64,000 bases of DNA from Dysidea avara (taxonomy: Eukaryota; Porifera; Demospongiae; Dictyoceratida; Dysideidae): positions 23,311,977-23,375,976 of the forward strand of contig NC_089275.1 in the NCBI RefSeq assembly GCF_963678975.1, read 5' to 3'. Of this stretch, positions 1 through 12,181 are shown one piece after another. The notes under the pieces were generated by a model. That model ran no database searches. It was not told the DNA's origin and saw only the letters and a program-made list of their open reading frames with translations. Each line of letters starts with the position of its first letter. Position 1 is the stretch's first letter. A program made the translations under genes and the position numbers.

Positions 1-292
1 GATGCACTTTGGTGGTGGTTTCTGTACCACAATACCATGTAACATGCCATACACAGAAGGAATTATTTGAATGGTTTTGCTATTGAGTTGACTAGCAAGC
101 ACTAGCAGACATGTACTTCCAGTATTCAGTAGAACCCATGAAATACATACAGGATTTACAAATCGTTTGTACAAGCAGAAAAGATGTACATGTATTTAAA
201 ACTTGAGAATTTTGTGAATAACACATAAAGATAGAAAATAGCAGAAAATAAAGTACATAAGTAGCAGCAAATGAATTTTAATTTTAAAATTA
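1..292. other. 3' flank of the Lys-rich gene
   Basis: This is AT-rich non-coding sequence downstream of the minus-strand stop codon at 293-295, probably 3' UTR and flank. I see no clear gene or repeat. Confidence 0.4.
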
Positions 293-3200
293 TTACTGCA
301 TCTCATCATCTGAACTACTGCTACTGCTACTGCTGCTCTTGCCTTCACGTTTTGCACGTTTCTTCTCCTTCTTCTTTTCCTTTTTAACCTTCTTGAGCTG
401 TTTTTTCACTTCTTTCTTCTCTTCCTTTAACTTCTTTGCATCTTCCTTCAATTTCTTCTCTTCAGCTTTAAGATCCTGTACAGACACGTACACATAAAAA
501 AAGAGTAGACATGACCCCAACCAGCATTCAAAATGTACAGTGTAAATGAGTGTATACTAAGGCTAAGGTATACAGTACTACGACAGACAGCAAGTACTCT
601 GTGCTGTCTTCTCCAAATTTAATAGTAAAATTTGATCAAAATTGCCCTACAAGATATGTGAAACCAAAGTTCCAGCTTTTCCTTTAGTTTTGTTCTTTTC
701 CCCAACTTGATGTAAAATTCAAACAAATTATTAGAAATCTGGCACACTTAGAAAGGGACCCTAAGGCAAATAACAGTACCAACTTTCATTTAAATGATTG
801 ACCACTTGCATAAATAGCCTGGTCTTTCTTTGGTGATGCCTACAGAGTAAACTGCTTGAAATGAGATGAAAATCTATCTAGCTACAGATAGTTAATAATC
901 AATTAAGTGCATGCCTTCTGGTGGTTGAAAACAATGATGAGTAAAAACTGAAAGTATTGACTACGACATCTCCAACTCTGTGATGAGGCAGTGACAAACA
1001 CTAAAATAAAATGATGAATCTTCAGGTATGCGTGATATCAAGCTTATTACAATCCTAGTACTGCTATATTAGGCTTGAGACCACACCCAACTATCCAGAG
1101 TACATGTGCACAAGCATAAATGATGGTTTAGTGTGTCAAGAACCAAATATTATCAAATACATGAACCCAGAGGCCAGATTATGAACTAGTCACAACATGT
1201 TGCAGAATTTGTTGGAAGAACATACTTAAACAAGACTAGCTGCAGTATGGCTGAATTAGGGATTAAATGTCCACTAGTATATCTGCAGGTGTAGGCAACC
1301 TCCCTTGTTTTTCTAATCAGACTGAAAATTTCAAATTTTTCCTTCTGTCTACTTGTTTGTTTACTTTAAAAGAAAGAATGATTCCAGACTAGAGCTGAAA
1401 CAGATATCGGTATGATCCGGATATCCGGATAATAATTTACTATCCGGATAGTACTTTGAAGCCAAGCGGATACTAATAACTTAAAGCCATTTATCTGTCC
1501 AACTTTCTCATCACTAGGTGAATCAATTTTCATCATGGAGAGTTAGCTAAGCTAGATTATGTGAAGTTAACAGCAGCCTGGTAAGTTAATCAGTTTGCTC
1601 GCGACCACGCCCATCGCTAAATTACGAAGCGAGGCTGTGAATGTTGCTGAAGAAGTTGTAACAGAATAGTTATTGCCTTAAAAAGAGTTCTTTACGACTA
1701 GTTGTACCTGGAAAAAGTCTTGTAGCAACTGCTACATCTTGTATTCATGTTTTCTCCAGCTGCCAATCTTGTTACAGACAGTGCAAAGTAACACTGTAAC
1801 ATTACCACAAACCTTTTGCTAATGTTTGTTTGCTTCTAGTACTAGTAAAACAAGGATGTTTACAATAAACTAGAAAATGTTTCTATAGCAAGTGATGATG
1901 TCACTATCCGTAGGATATCCGGATAGGTTTTGTTCAGGATATCCGGATAGTAAAAGTTGCTATCCGTTTCAGCCCTATTCCAGACATGCTATTAAAATAA
2001 GTTTACGTCTGAACGTGTGCCCCAACAATCAATTATTACTGAAAGCGAAGTGCCATTACGCTTCATTTTCAGCTACAGTATGTTCAGCCCAGTACAGTGT
2101 TACAAACGTTATGAACCATACGCGTATTTTGCCTTGTAGTATGCATATGGGATACCCCCATACATGTATATATGGGATGGCCTCTATTTTACCTGGGCTT
2201 GATGGGCTGCCATCCCCAGCCGCTTATGATTTAAAGATGGCACATGCATACAGTATTAGCTAAGGTACAGTAGCTACTGACCCTGTTCAGGGGCGGCTCT
2301 AGAAACTGGTCAAGCATTTATTATGTTTTACATTGCTTTGCAGTGGTCAGATAGAGATGAGATACTCTAATAGAGCAGTCAACCACCCTAATAGAACAGT
2401 CACATTGTGAATCTTTTAAAAATTTATATAGCTATTTAATTTACCTGCACCAATGCAGTAAAAGTACTCTAAACTCTTACCTCATAGTGCCCAAATGCTG
2501 CATATGAAATAGGCTGCTTCTGCTGGCACAGTAGGAGCAGGCCAAGATTAAAGGAGTGCAGCAATGTGAAGTTTCAGACATAAAACAGACATGAGGGGTC
2601 TAGAGGGAAGGCCCCCAGGGCAGGTTTTGAATGATGCTAGTTAAATGAAATTGAATATGAAATACTGTGTACCCTGTAGTATAGTAACTGCCAAGGCACC
2701 ATGAAAGTATTGTAAGGGTGATATGTTAGCCAGAAAATCTGAAACTTTCATGATCCTTTATATACAGTACTATCACACTGTACGTATGATATCTCGTCAT
2801 ACAGGTGTATATAGAATGGTTCCATAGCATACTTAGTTTTTAATTCTCACCGCAACAGCAGCCTCTGCAGGTCTCTTGGTACCTTCTTGACTCTTGTCAG
2901 CAGCATAAGGTGGAGGATATGAACCACTATCCTGGGTGGGGGACAACAACCCATAACTACAGTTACAATACCAATGGGTAAAACTACATGTACTGCCATA
3001 AAGTGTACCACTGTTTACCAGTCCATCAAGATGCAAGATTGTCTTAACATTCATACAGCAATTTATCAATTTGATGATCATTTAATTTAACCAGTTAGTC
3101 TAGTCACATGACCTACACACCAATATGTGTTGTCAAAGCAGACATGGTGTAATGTGATTATTGCCCATATCCCAATAACTGATGAACAAAGTCCCTGATT

Positions 3201-6200
3201 CAATAAGATAGCACAGATTCTTTAGCTTATGATATACAACAGTAATCAACAAGAGTACAGTATGTCTTGAAATGAAGCATTATACTGTACTCATATTTCA
3301 GTTATTCTTTTCCATGCCATACCTAACATCATAGCATGCTGTAGACATAGTACACTTTTAAACACCACTACTGCCTAACACATAATACCAAGCCACCACC
3401 AGGCACACACTTTATCATTAAGTACGATAGTACTTAATAAGTAGGGATTGGTAAGAAATCATATGGTTTCATTTTTTTTTTCACTTTAAAAAACAGCCTT
3501 GCAATAAGTTTTACCCGAAAAAACCACCTGGAATACATTAGTACTGCTATAATAATGCTGTACCTTGGTAAACGAAGCGAAAAGTCGAATGTTTCGATAT
3601 ACAGTGAGTTTAAAAAAATCAAAATTCACCTGGATTTTGTCTGCCTGCCTGCTGTAAGACCCGGTAGCGCTAGGTGTACGGCTTCAGAAATTTCAGACAG
3701 CCAAGGTAATGACGGTGGATTCATGAATCTGTTGTTCCAATTACGTTCTGTCCACTGCATGCTGTTTGCTTTCATCATTCATTCGCTTCTTTGCTCTCTG
3801 CAAAAGATAATTAATAGTTGCTCCGCTTAATAGTTGTGGTGCACATCACAACTCAAACACGTGATTTTAACGAAGTGTGAGTACATCATATGCATAAGAC
3901 GAGGGTGAACGGGTGTAGTACCCAAGGAGTTGTCTCTAGCACTTATTAATGCTGGGTAGTCGTTTTATAGTCTTACCAGTTTAGCTTTTTCTTGCGAGGT
4001 AGCTAGCTAATAATGCCTTTGAGGGGCGGATCCACCTCAGACTTCTAAAAGCGAGGATTCCACTCTTAATGGTGGACTCTCCAGCGATGTTTTACTGTTA
4101 AATTATCAACATTTAGGCCATTAAAAATGCAGCTGAAGTACAGTTGCTGCAATAGCTTTAAAAGACAAAATGATGCGCTTATTGCGTACAAAGGTAAGAT
4201 AGCTGCTTCAAGTGATATTTATGCTATGTGGAAAACAAAAGGTATAGCTAGCTAGCTAGTAAACAACTAGCTATTTTTAAAAATTGAAAAAATTCTACAA
4301 AAAGTAAGCAAAAATGTTACAGCTGAAATGAGAAACGATCCAGCAATAAAAAGTAAAGAAACAAGATACTTGAGACAAACTTTAATCCCTACGTTTGGCT
4401 AATTTAATGGTCTCATTTCAAGATGCTAGCCAAAAGTAGTAGGGTGTATTCACTCACTGGACTGGATTACTGGACTGGACTACTGGACTCACATAAAATT
4501 TGCTCAAACACATTTTTTCAACCACTAAAAGTGATTTCATACAGTAGTACACCACACCTGAAGCTAGGGCTCTCCTCTCCATGTCTTGTCTTGCATAAAA
4601 ATGAGGCACATACAGCTAATTGTAGTCTATCTTTTTTTAAATTAGACGTTGCAGCGCAAATGCTGAAGGTCTGTAAGATACCTGGTCCTGCAGTCTGTTT
4701 AAAGATGTTATATTAAGTATGTTTGAAAAAGGTGCTATATAGTTTTGGAGGCCTATAACTTTGGTTTGAACCCGTTACATTCACTGTAATTTTTGCAAAT
4801 ATGTGTAACCTTACCTTCCTGTTTGAAAGTGTATGCATCGGGAAGCAATTCTTTAACACTGCATACTCGTCACTATTTACAAACATTATAACCAAAGAGC
4901 CAGCAAAGCTAGAGTGAACACACAGACTACAGGCAATTTCTATATCATGATGGTGTAAAACGTATATATGGTGGCTATTTTACAAAAGAAGGCTAAATAG
5001 ATAAGATGGCAGTGTTAACAGTGCTTGAAACATTGCTAGCAGTAGGCAAATTACGATAAAGAACTGCACCAAGGTTTTAGTGTAGTTTTTGTGATCAATG
5101 TACAAGTTTTATGTCTCATGGTGAATGGTGTCAGTGTCTATAAGACACTTATTTTAGTTAAGTTTGGCAAAGGCAAGAAAACAAAAAAAACTTGAGTCCA
5201 GTAATCCAGTCCAGTAGTCCAGTCCAGTGAATGGATACACCCCCAAAAGTAGGCATTAAAGTGTGTCTCATTTTAGCAAGTAGTTGTCTAATGGGCGTTA
5301 CTATTCAGTGGACTGGAACACTGGACTGGACTACTGGACTGACATATTTTTGGGTTTTGCACATTCTATGGTTGGATTTACAGAGCCTTGCTAGTAAACA
5401 CCCTTAGGGCACCTGCATCCCACTTCTAAACACTGAAGATGAGCAGTGGAATATGCGAAAACCGTCTCTTAATAATTTTGCTACTGTTCATGCCACTATA
5501 CAACACTTTCCCTACCCTGGTGTGTAGTAATTGAATGTGACAGCATTAGTTAACCAGCAATCAACTAGCCAGTAGACAGTATCCTTCGAGTTATATCCTT
5601 ACAGCAAGCTTGAGGAGCAAGCAAGCTAGTCTTGCTGGCAGACTTTGGTTTCAGTGCAGGGCTTATCAATTATTAAAGATTATAAGTGCCCATCACTGAA
5701 AAATTTCTAATTGGTAAGCCCCTGCACTGAACTAGAGGCAAGCCTAGAGCTCGTCTTCAGTGTTTAGAAGTGGGCTGCAGGTTCCCTAAGGGTGTTTACT
5801 AGCAAGACTCCATAAATCCAACCATAGAATGTGCAAAACCCAAAAATATGTCACTCCAGTAGTCCAGTCCAGTGTTCCAGTCCAGTGTTCCAGTCCAGTA
5901 GTCCAGTCCAGTAGTCCAGTCCAGTAGTCCAGTCCACTGAATAGTAATGCCCGTTGTCTAATCTTGTTTCCTTACTTTTTATTGCTGGATCGTTTCTCAT
6001 TTCAGGTGTAACATTTTTGAGCTTGTTTCCTTACTTTTTGTAGCATGTATATTATATCAATCCTTAAAATTTTTAATAGCCAGTTATATACAGGTGTAAG
6101 TGTGAGAACTCCAATAGTATAAGGTTAATATGATCACATAGTAGTAACCTGATACTACAGATCAGACCACCTACTGACAGGAAATTTGAAGGAAGGAAAA

Positions 6201-6478
6201 GTTGATGATCTACACTTCATCAGTTTTGTTACAAATCAAATGTTGACAAAAATAAGAAATCATAGATCTAACACGTACTTTTAAAGGATATTTGATGAAT
6301 TAGAAGTTGACGAATTTAACTGATTCATCATTTTTCAAAATTTCCTGTCATACAGGTGTACATTACAACTCTACACTGTTACCATATTTACCTGTTGACC
6401 AGAGCTGGATGGTGGGTAAGGATTTTGATCAGTTGGTGGTGGGTAGGGGTTCTGGTCGGTAGGAGGTGGATAAGCCAT
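293..6478 (-). CDS. Small Pro-rich/Lys-rich protein, 3 exons
   Basis: I do not recognise this gene. Three exons join in phase: 6392-6478 (29 codons from ATG), 2851-2931 (27 codons) and 293-475 (60 codons plus TAA), giving 116 residues. Each border has GT/AG signals on the minus strand. Residues 1-29 are a YPPP/DQNPYPPP repeat starting MAYPPP, residues 30-56 hold one more YPPPY and end AAVA, and residues 57-116 are a highly charged Lys/Glu helix-like stretch followed by nine serines and the tail DDEMQ. The ATG lies a few bases after a good acceptor, so a 5' UTR exon probably exists upstream. The first exon closely resembles the first coding exon of the annexin at 42738. The Lys-rich, Ser-acidic end suggests a nuclear or nucleolar or scaffold protein, but this is inference. 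Further in-phase exons in the two large introns cannot be excluded. Confidence 0.6.
1390..1976. mobile_element. hAT-like MITE in intron 2 of the Lys-rich gene
   Basis: The left end TAGAGCTGAAACAGATA pairs with the inverted right end TATCCGTTTCAGCCCT. The repeated sequence attccagac flanks both sides (1381-1389 and 1977-1985), an 8-9-bp target duplication typical of hAT elements. The interior has many copies of the palindromic motif tatccggata. It has no coding capacity of its own and is 587 bp long. Confidence 0.75.
2690..2790. repeat. 3' fragment of the dispersed foldback-associated repeat
   Basis: The segment with ctgccaaggcaccatgaa and the end tatatacagtactatcac matches the 3' end of the longer copies near 8480-8560 and 35660-35770. 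A separate short match to the body of the same family lies at about 2040-2110. Confidence 0.5.
4440..5244. mobile_element. MITE with ACTGG subterminal repeats, copy A
   Basis: The left end agggtgtattcactcactgg pairs with the inverted right end ccattcactgg preceded by gggggtgtat. The 8-bp target duplication aaaagtag is at 4432-4439 and 5245-5252. Both ends carry several direct copies of the 10-base unit actggactgg, in opposite orientation at the two sides. There is no coding capacity. The 8-bp duplication fits the hAT group, but no transposase is present to confirm it. Confidence 0.7.
5292..5953. mobile_element. MITE with ACTGG subterminal repeats, copy B
   Basis: The left end TGGGCGTTACTATTCAGTGG pairs with the inverted right end CGGGCATTACTATTCAGTGG. 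The 8-bp target duplication ttgtctaa is at 5284-5291 and 5954-5961. The subterminal blocks of ggactggact and its complement resemble those of the neighbouring element at 4440-5244. Inner arms of about 110 bp (5341-5450 and 5750-5850) are also inverted repeats. Confidence 0.75.
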
Positions 6479-6702
6479 CACTGATCACTGTAACATAACA
6501 ATCATGTTAAGGTTTGATTACTGGTGTATTTCACAATGGTCTGGACAGGTGTTATTGTGTCCATATGTGTGTGGTACATCCTATCTACACATTAGAAAGT
6601 ACACAGGGTAGGTCATTACAATTTAACCATATCAACAGCCAATATTGTAAAGGTAGAAATAATTGTAACAGAAAAGGTGCTAGCTTATTATTACTTAGTT
6701 AC

Positions 6703-7045
6703 TAGGGCTGTGCGATAATGAAAAAACCTATAATTATTTCGATAAGTTTCAATGACAAAAACTATTTTAGCATATTATCTCGATGATGAAATATTGTCAC
6801 AGAGTACTTCGACAAGTAGTTTTGCTGAATAATAAATGTTTAAGGCTAGTAATTTGTATCACTTGACCTTTTTCAGTATTACCACAGCTGATTGTGACCT
6901 TACTCACAAGAGTACCAACTGCCTGCTATTAATATTCAATAGTCTACAGAGATTTACTATCACCTTGAGATATTGATAATAGAAAATTTATTATCTTTAT
7001 CAATGACATAGGTATCACAATGATTATGTTATCGTTATTATCTAC
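6703..7045. mobile_element. Partial hAT-like element
   Basis: The sequence starts with TAGGGCTGTGCGATAAT, a terminus typical of hAT non-autonomous elements, and continues with degenerate gataat/attatc motifs. The matching inverted right end is missing or decayed, so the limits are uncertain. Confidence 0.35.
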
Positions 7046-7789
7046 CATAACTAATTGTGTCAAGTAAATTGGTGGAAGAAAGATTTAGCAAATTAAAAAT
7101 AGCAATACCGTTCGACAAATTTACTGCTCCAAACCCTTGTCTATTGCAGCGTAGAATGAACATGTATATATTTTCCATGCGAAAGCAATTTAAAACCACA
7201 TACTTGTTTTTGTGGCTACACAACCAAAACCATGTGTGTTTATTACATAATCCAATCACTCATGAATATTAAAATATTTTTATCTGCTGTGACTGGCCAT
7301 AACCATGCTAATTTGCCATCAACAAGCAAAGAATCCAATCATAATAATTTCGTTATCAACAGACATTTCAAATTCTATAAGGATCTGATATAATTTATGT
7401 GTGTATCTGTTAAGCTTCTAGTTTCAGTTCTCATGGAGATTTGCCCAGCTAGGCAGTATTAATATAGTCTAGCTGGTAATATTGCAACACAAACATTACA
7501 TCATGATACACATTAAGTATGTGTTAACCAGCAATACAAAGTGAACATCAAAGAATTATATCAACTTCTCATTGCGGGACTATGAAATCAAAGCATACAT
7601 AGAACTGTAAAGTTAGGGGGCTACAGAGCCCAAGAAAGTGAGGTCAATATATCTATTTGACCTCACTTTCTATTTTTGCATAAACACATTAATAGATCAT
7701 CTCCTGGATAGAGATATTACTGAATAGAGGATACTGCAGGGTAACTATTTATTGCATAGACCTAGCTTTATTATAATAGGACATGTAAC

Positions 7790-8560
7790 ATGGACAGGTC
7801 ACCTATACCTAAAAATATACTAGTGGACATTTAATCTGTAATTCAATATAATAGGGATTAAATATCCACTAGTGTATCTTTGGGTGTAGGTGACCTCCCT
7901 CGTTTTATTTCTATCCCTAATAAACTTCAAATCCTTTGTTTGTTTACATTTTTCTTACTATTGGTGAACCCGCACATACTGCGGTAGAAGAATGGCACAA
8001 GGCTTATTGTTTTCATCTGAACGTGCACCAATTAATGAAATAGCGAAGGGGCCATTATGCTTTTGTTTTCATCTATGTTCGGCCCATTACACAGCATTAC
8101 AAAGAACACAACAAGAAGGACTTCTGCAATTAATCCAGTTACAATGGAAAACTCAGACAATTCTTACTACAAACATATCGCCCAATGTTATCACGAATCA
8201 ACACCTTGCGCTGTGAGCAAAGATAAATGGGACACGAAGAAGGACACAGGTAAGTCCATGAAGCATGCATCGTTCATACTGCAGAGACTGTGGTATGCCA
8301 AAAACCTGTTGGGCTGAAACGACATGAAAAAATCAAGCCTGTAGCTTTAATTGAAATATGCTTGTCTGAAGGCATCAGTCATCAGTCAGTCAGTCAGTAG
8401 AAAAATTCCACTAAATATTAGTTTTGTAGCAACTTCGATTTCAGATCATACTGAAGACATTTTTGGGCTTGGCTATACCTAACCAATACTACCAAGGTGC
8501 CATGAAGGTAATGCAAGGGTGATTTCTGACCAGTGTTTTTTGTGAGAGAAGGTGCAAACC
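7790..8560. repeat. Dispersed repeat copy: foldback plus body
   Basis: An imperfect hairpin at about 7793-7897 (ggtcacctatacct against aggtgacc, with inverted arms around the sequence tactagtggaca) is followed by the body that starts tggtgaaccc near 7963. The body shares with the copies at 33.6, 35.0 and 40.1 kb the blocks ccattatgctt, cagcccattacacagcatta, gacacaggtaagtccatg and a cagtcagtcagtcagtag tract. Confidence 0.6.
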
Positions 8561-11500
8561 TCTACCGTACTCACCTATGACAAATGGGCACTATAATAAT
8601 AAACAGCGCAGTTATAAACAGTGTGCACAGCAGCATTTACATTTTTTTGTGCTACTCCTAAAAACTACACTGTAGGCACCCGTGCAGTTAACAATATAAC
8701 ATAATACACAGTACAGCCAGGCAACTAGCTGAGCCTTGCCTATCTATTCGTGTACACTAACTATTTGCTACTTGAGTAATGCTGGCATAACTAAATAATA
8801 AACTATACCAGCTGCCTCAGTGTAAAGGACAGTAGTACTGATGTGAACTATCATATCATACTAATTGTGGGTGGTTTGTACCTTACCATTGACACAATAA
8901 TAATTATAGCCATGAACCACTGTCACTAAATTTAATTTTACTGGCTTTATTTCTACCTCACTAAAATAAGCTGTGGTATGGGGTTTACAGACATCCACAC
9001 TGAGCACTTGTGGGAAATTGGGCATGATAAGCACTACACGCTCTGTACAATGCGCACTCTGGAGACATTCCTAGATACATTACTTGGAGGCTACAGACAC
9101 AGTGTACTCATCAGTAGCCATAAGTACTGCAGCAATTTGACCAGACAGTTCATCATTATGATCACTGGCATTAGCATACCATAATAGTGCACTAAATAAT
9201 TAGCAGCAATTCATAACTAAGATGTTCAGAGTGCCAATTAATCATGATTTTTAAAATCAAAAATAACCTACATGCAGCATCATATCATATCATTTTAAGT
9301 CAGTGATACTGTGTCAATAAGAAATCAATACAAAGTCTAACCATATCACGTATCGTGATATATCGGCATACGTGGCCTGTTCACTTAGGATTTTAATGGC
9401 TAACAATCAAAACTTATATTGGATTGTACGTAATGCCTCTCAAAGAAAAATAGTCACATATCTTTAAAACATCATACAGCAATGTTTAGACTCCACTTCG
9501 TATTGTGCAATATTAGCTGTGATACAGCAGAGGCAATATACAGTGTATCGACATGAGTTCATAAGACACTCTCCCTTACTACTTTATATTATGAACTCTT
9601 GGTATCGATAAGTCTACACACTGCATTCATGTAGTTGCAACTCTAACTAATAGTATTAAAACCTCAAGAGACGTAGTTCTCACAGATATTAGGGTACAGC
9701 ACAGAGGACATATTATAATATGATCAGTGCAACATAACCACCAACACATGCCATCTATAATACAGAAAAGTTGACCAAACATGTGTTTCACATTAACAGT
9801 ACACAACACTATTGGTCTGACAGCTATAAAACTTCATGCAGGATATTGGAAATAAAACAAACAGCAGAGAGTACGGTAGGAGTTGGAAGTAGCAGTTCTC
9901 CACAGAGTGACCTTACAACACACAGAGTGGCTAAGTTACAACTTCCATGATTTACAGCTGTAAAAATGCATCTAGATGAGGTGTCAAATTACCATTGTTG
10001 CCAAGATACCTCTATGTACAATATTAGGTCAAATACTGCCCTACATAGTAACTGACCTATTGGTATGACATAACAGTTTACCATAACTAAGCCAGTACAA
10101 AGACGTACATACAGTACATGACATCAGAATATGCAATGAGGTTTAGAGAAAACATTCACAGCCAATGAATTTAACATGTTCTATACCAACTAATAGTAGC
10201 AAGATGTTGTACTGTATGTCAAACCAACAGATGGTTTACCAATACTATACAGTACACAGAATTGAGAGCCAACAGTCACTTAATTACAGGCAGTATGCTT
10301 CATGATTTTATGAAATACACTACAGATATTACTTGTGCCATTTTCATATGGTTCCTGGTCACTAGATGGGTCACACTCATACACTGTAACATGGTTACAA
10401 TACATGGTTTGTTAAGCATACAGTATAGTTGCTACCCTGTAGTGCAACAACACTACCAACATGCACTCAGATTTTCTTTTCGACAACATGAAGAACAAGA
10501 AAATGCATGCTCATACTATACACACACACAAAGCAAATAAAAGCAAAGCCTTCAGCTGATGTACTGTGTGCTACTCAGGTGCTAGGAGTTAGCACAGGAA
10601 AGTAACCTGCAAGAGGCTGTACCATGTAAAAGTATGGGCACCCAAAGTCCCACCTGGACGTTCACCAGCTGTGTGAGACATTGACAGTAGGCATTTGCTT
10701 CACACACACACATACACACACACACACACGAACGTACACATGCACACACCAGACACACACGCACACACCAGACTTGTACAAAAGGTGAAAACAATTCACC
10801 ATTAAATCATGTGTAGCACTTCCTTGTTCAATAAAAACACTATCATCACCACCTACCATATGTAAAGACAACAAGGTCGTCTTAAAATGTGGGACAAATA
10901 TTTCACTGTATGCATATGATTTGCAACCGTAAATCACAACAAAATTGTTTAGCTAGTTGGTGAAATTCTATGGAACAATTTACTCGATCCTCCTGATGTT
11001 TGGTGCAACTCCAATCATATTATTGCTGCTTATTTAAATGGAATCAATTATATTTCAGAAGACTCAAGTCTCGTGTCTAATACTCTGTCACTACAGAGCA
11101 TTTCTGTACAAAAACAAATGCATGATACTAATGTTTCATCCATAAAAAGACAAGACTAAGCTCAGCCCCTGCGAATATTGTGTTAGTGTGAAATTGGTAC
11201 ATTACTGTAGGTCATCGAAGCATTCATCTGAAAATATGTACACAAAACGATTCACCAGGGTAGCCAACCTGTCTATGTGACTTTTTCCAGCTAAAAAATT
11301 TTCTTTTATACGACACAAAATTTAAACTTAACACAACAGCAAACAAATGGACGATTTATTTCGGACACAAAAAACTGTTTATAGAAACACACGCATGTAA
11401 GTAAGGATGTATATTTTCCGTCAGTAATATATTAATAATATTGACTGTGATACAGACATGTTGCGATCTAGCTATAGGGTATGGCACTCTATAAATAAGA

Positions 11501-12181
11501 TGCCATTTTTTTGAGGACAATTAAACGTGCTTTAGGAAAAATTTTAAAATGCTATTGTGAAGGAATCGTACTGAAAGAGACTAAATGCACAAAAACAAAC
11601 AGAATCATGTCAATCTACAGTATAGTCAGGCCAAAATTTTGGTAATTGTCATCGAAAATGACCACTGGACAATTCTAAAAATGCTCATAATGAGACCAAC
11701 GTATTTATGATGCAACCAGACTTCCACTACCGTAGATATAGCTGCCAACACTGTGCGAAACCAAATGCGTGGCGTTAATGTTTCATCCGTATAAAGGCAA
11801 GAAAAAGGCTATTCAGTATCCTCTGGGTGTATATTGACACATTGTGTTTGTGCAGTCCAGTAATCTTCACCTAACGAGTGATAATTCAATATTGACTGAC
11901 CAACAACATCACACTACACAGCAAATATACTCACAAACTAGCTGAGACTTGATATATATATATATATAGGACGACTGAGACGGTCCCCTTTAAAACAACC
12001 GAAGCTGACGTACACAGTACAAGTAAACGTTAGAGTACGGATGTAAGCGGATCTGGCATAAAAGGGAGTGTATCGCGGTGTTGTACGAGTTCGCATTTTT
12101 TCACAGCTGTGCTGCAGAGCTAAGTGTCGGGTGTTAAAGAGCCGCTGTTGTTTGATGAATCGTATCGTGAGCCCCGAAGAT

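Larger units (their letters stand above)
4290..6047. repeat. Inverted arms enclosing two MITEs
   Basis: The left arm (about 4290-4370) and the right arm (about 5961-6047) are inverted copies sharing gaaatgagaaacgatccagc and an adjoining stretch ending gaaacaagat. Between them lie two complete MITEs (4440-5244 and 5292-5953). The arms look like the ends of an older foldback element that later received the other two. All of it lies in intron 1 of the Lys-rich gene. Confidence 0.55.
6479..12181. other. Intergenic region between the Lys-rich and LC3 genes
   Basis: This region separates the divergent Lys-rich gene (minus) and LC3 gene (plus) and probably holds both promoters and any 5' UTR exons. 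It contains a partial hAT-like end near 6703, a dispersed repeat copy at 7790-8560, and a CA-rich low-complexity tract at about 10700-10770. A TA run at 11952-11967 is not clearly a TATA box. An open stretch of about 60 codons on the plus strand at 10960-11160 shows no family I recognise. I see no convincing gene. Confidence 0.5.

Noticed and set aside
1892..2263. 123-codon open frame on the plus strand
   Set aside because: It spans a MITE end and a dispersed repeat fragment and matches no protein family I know.
10960..11160. About 60 open codons on the plus strand
   Set aside because: Weak resemblance to the 3' end of a LINE (WNNL-type block) but too short and unsupported.
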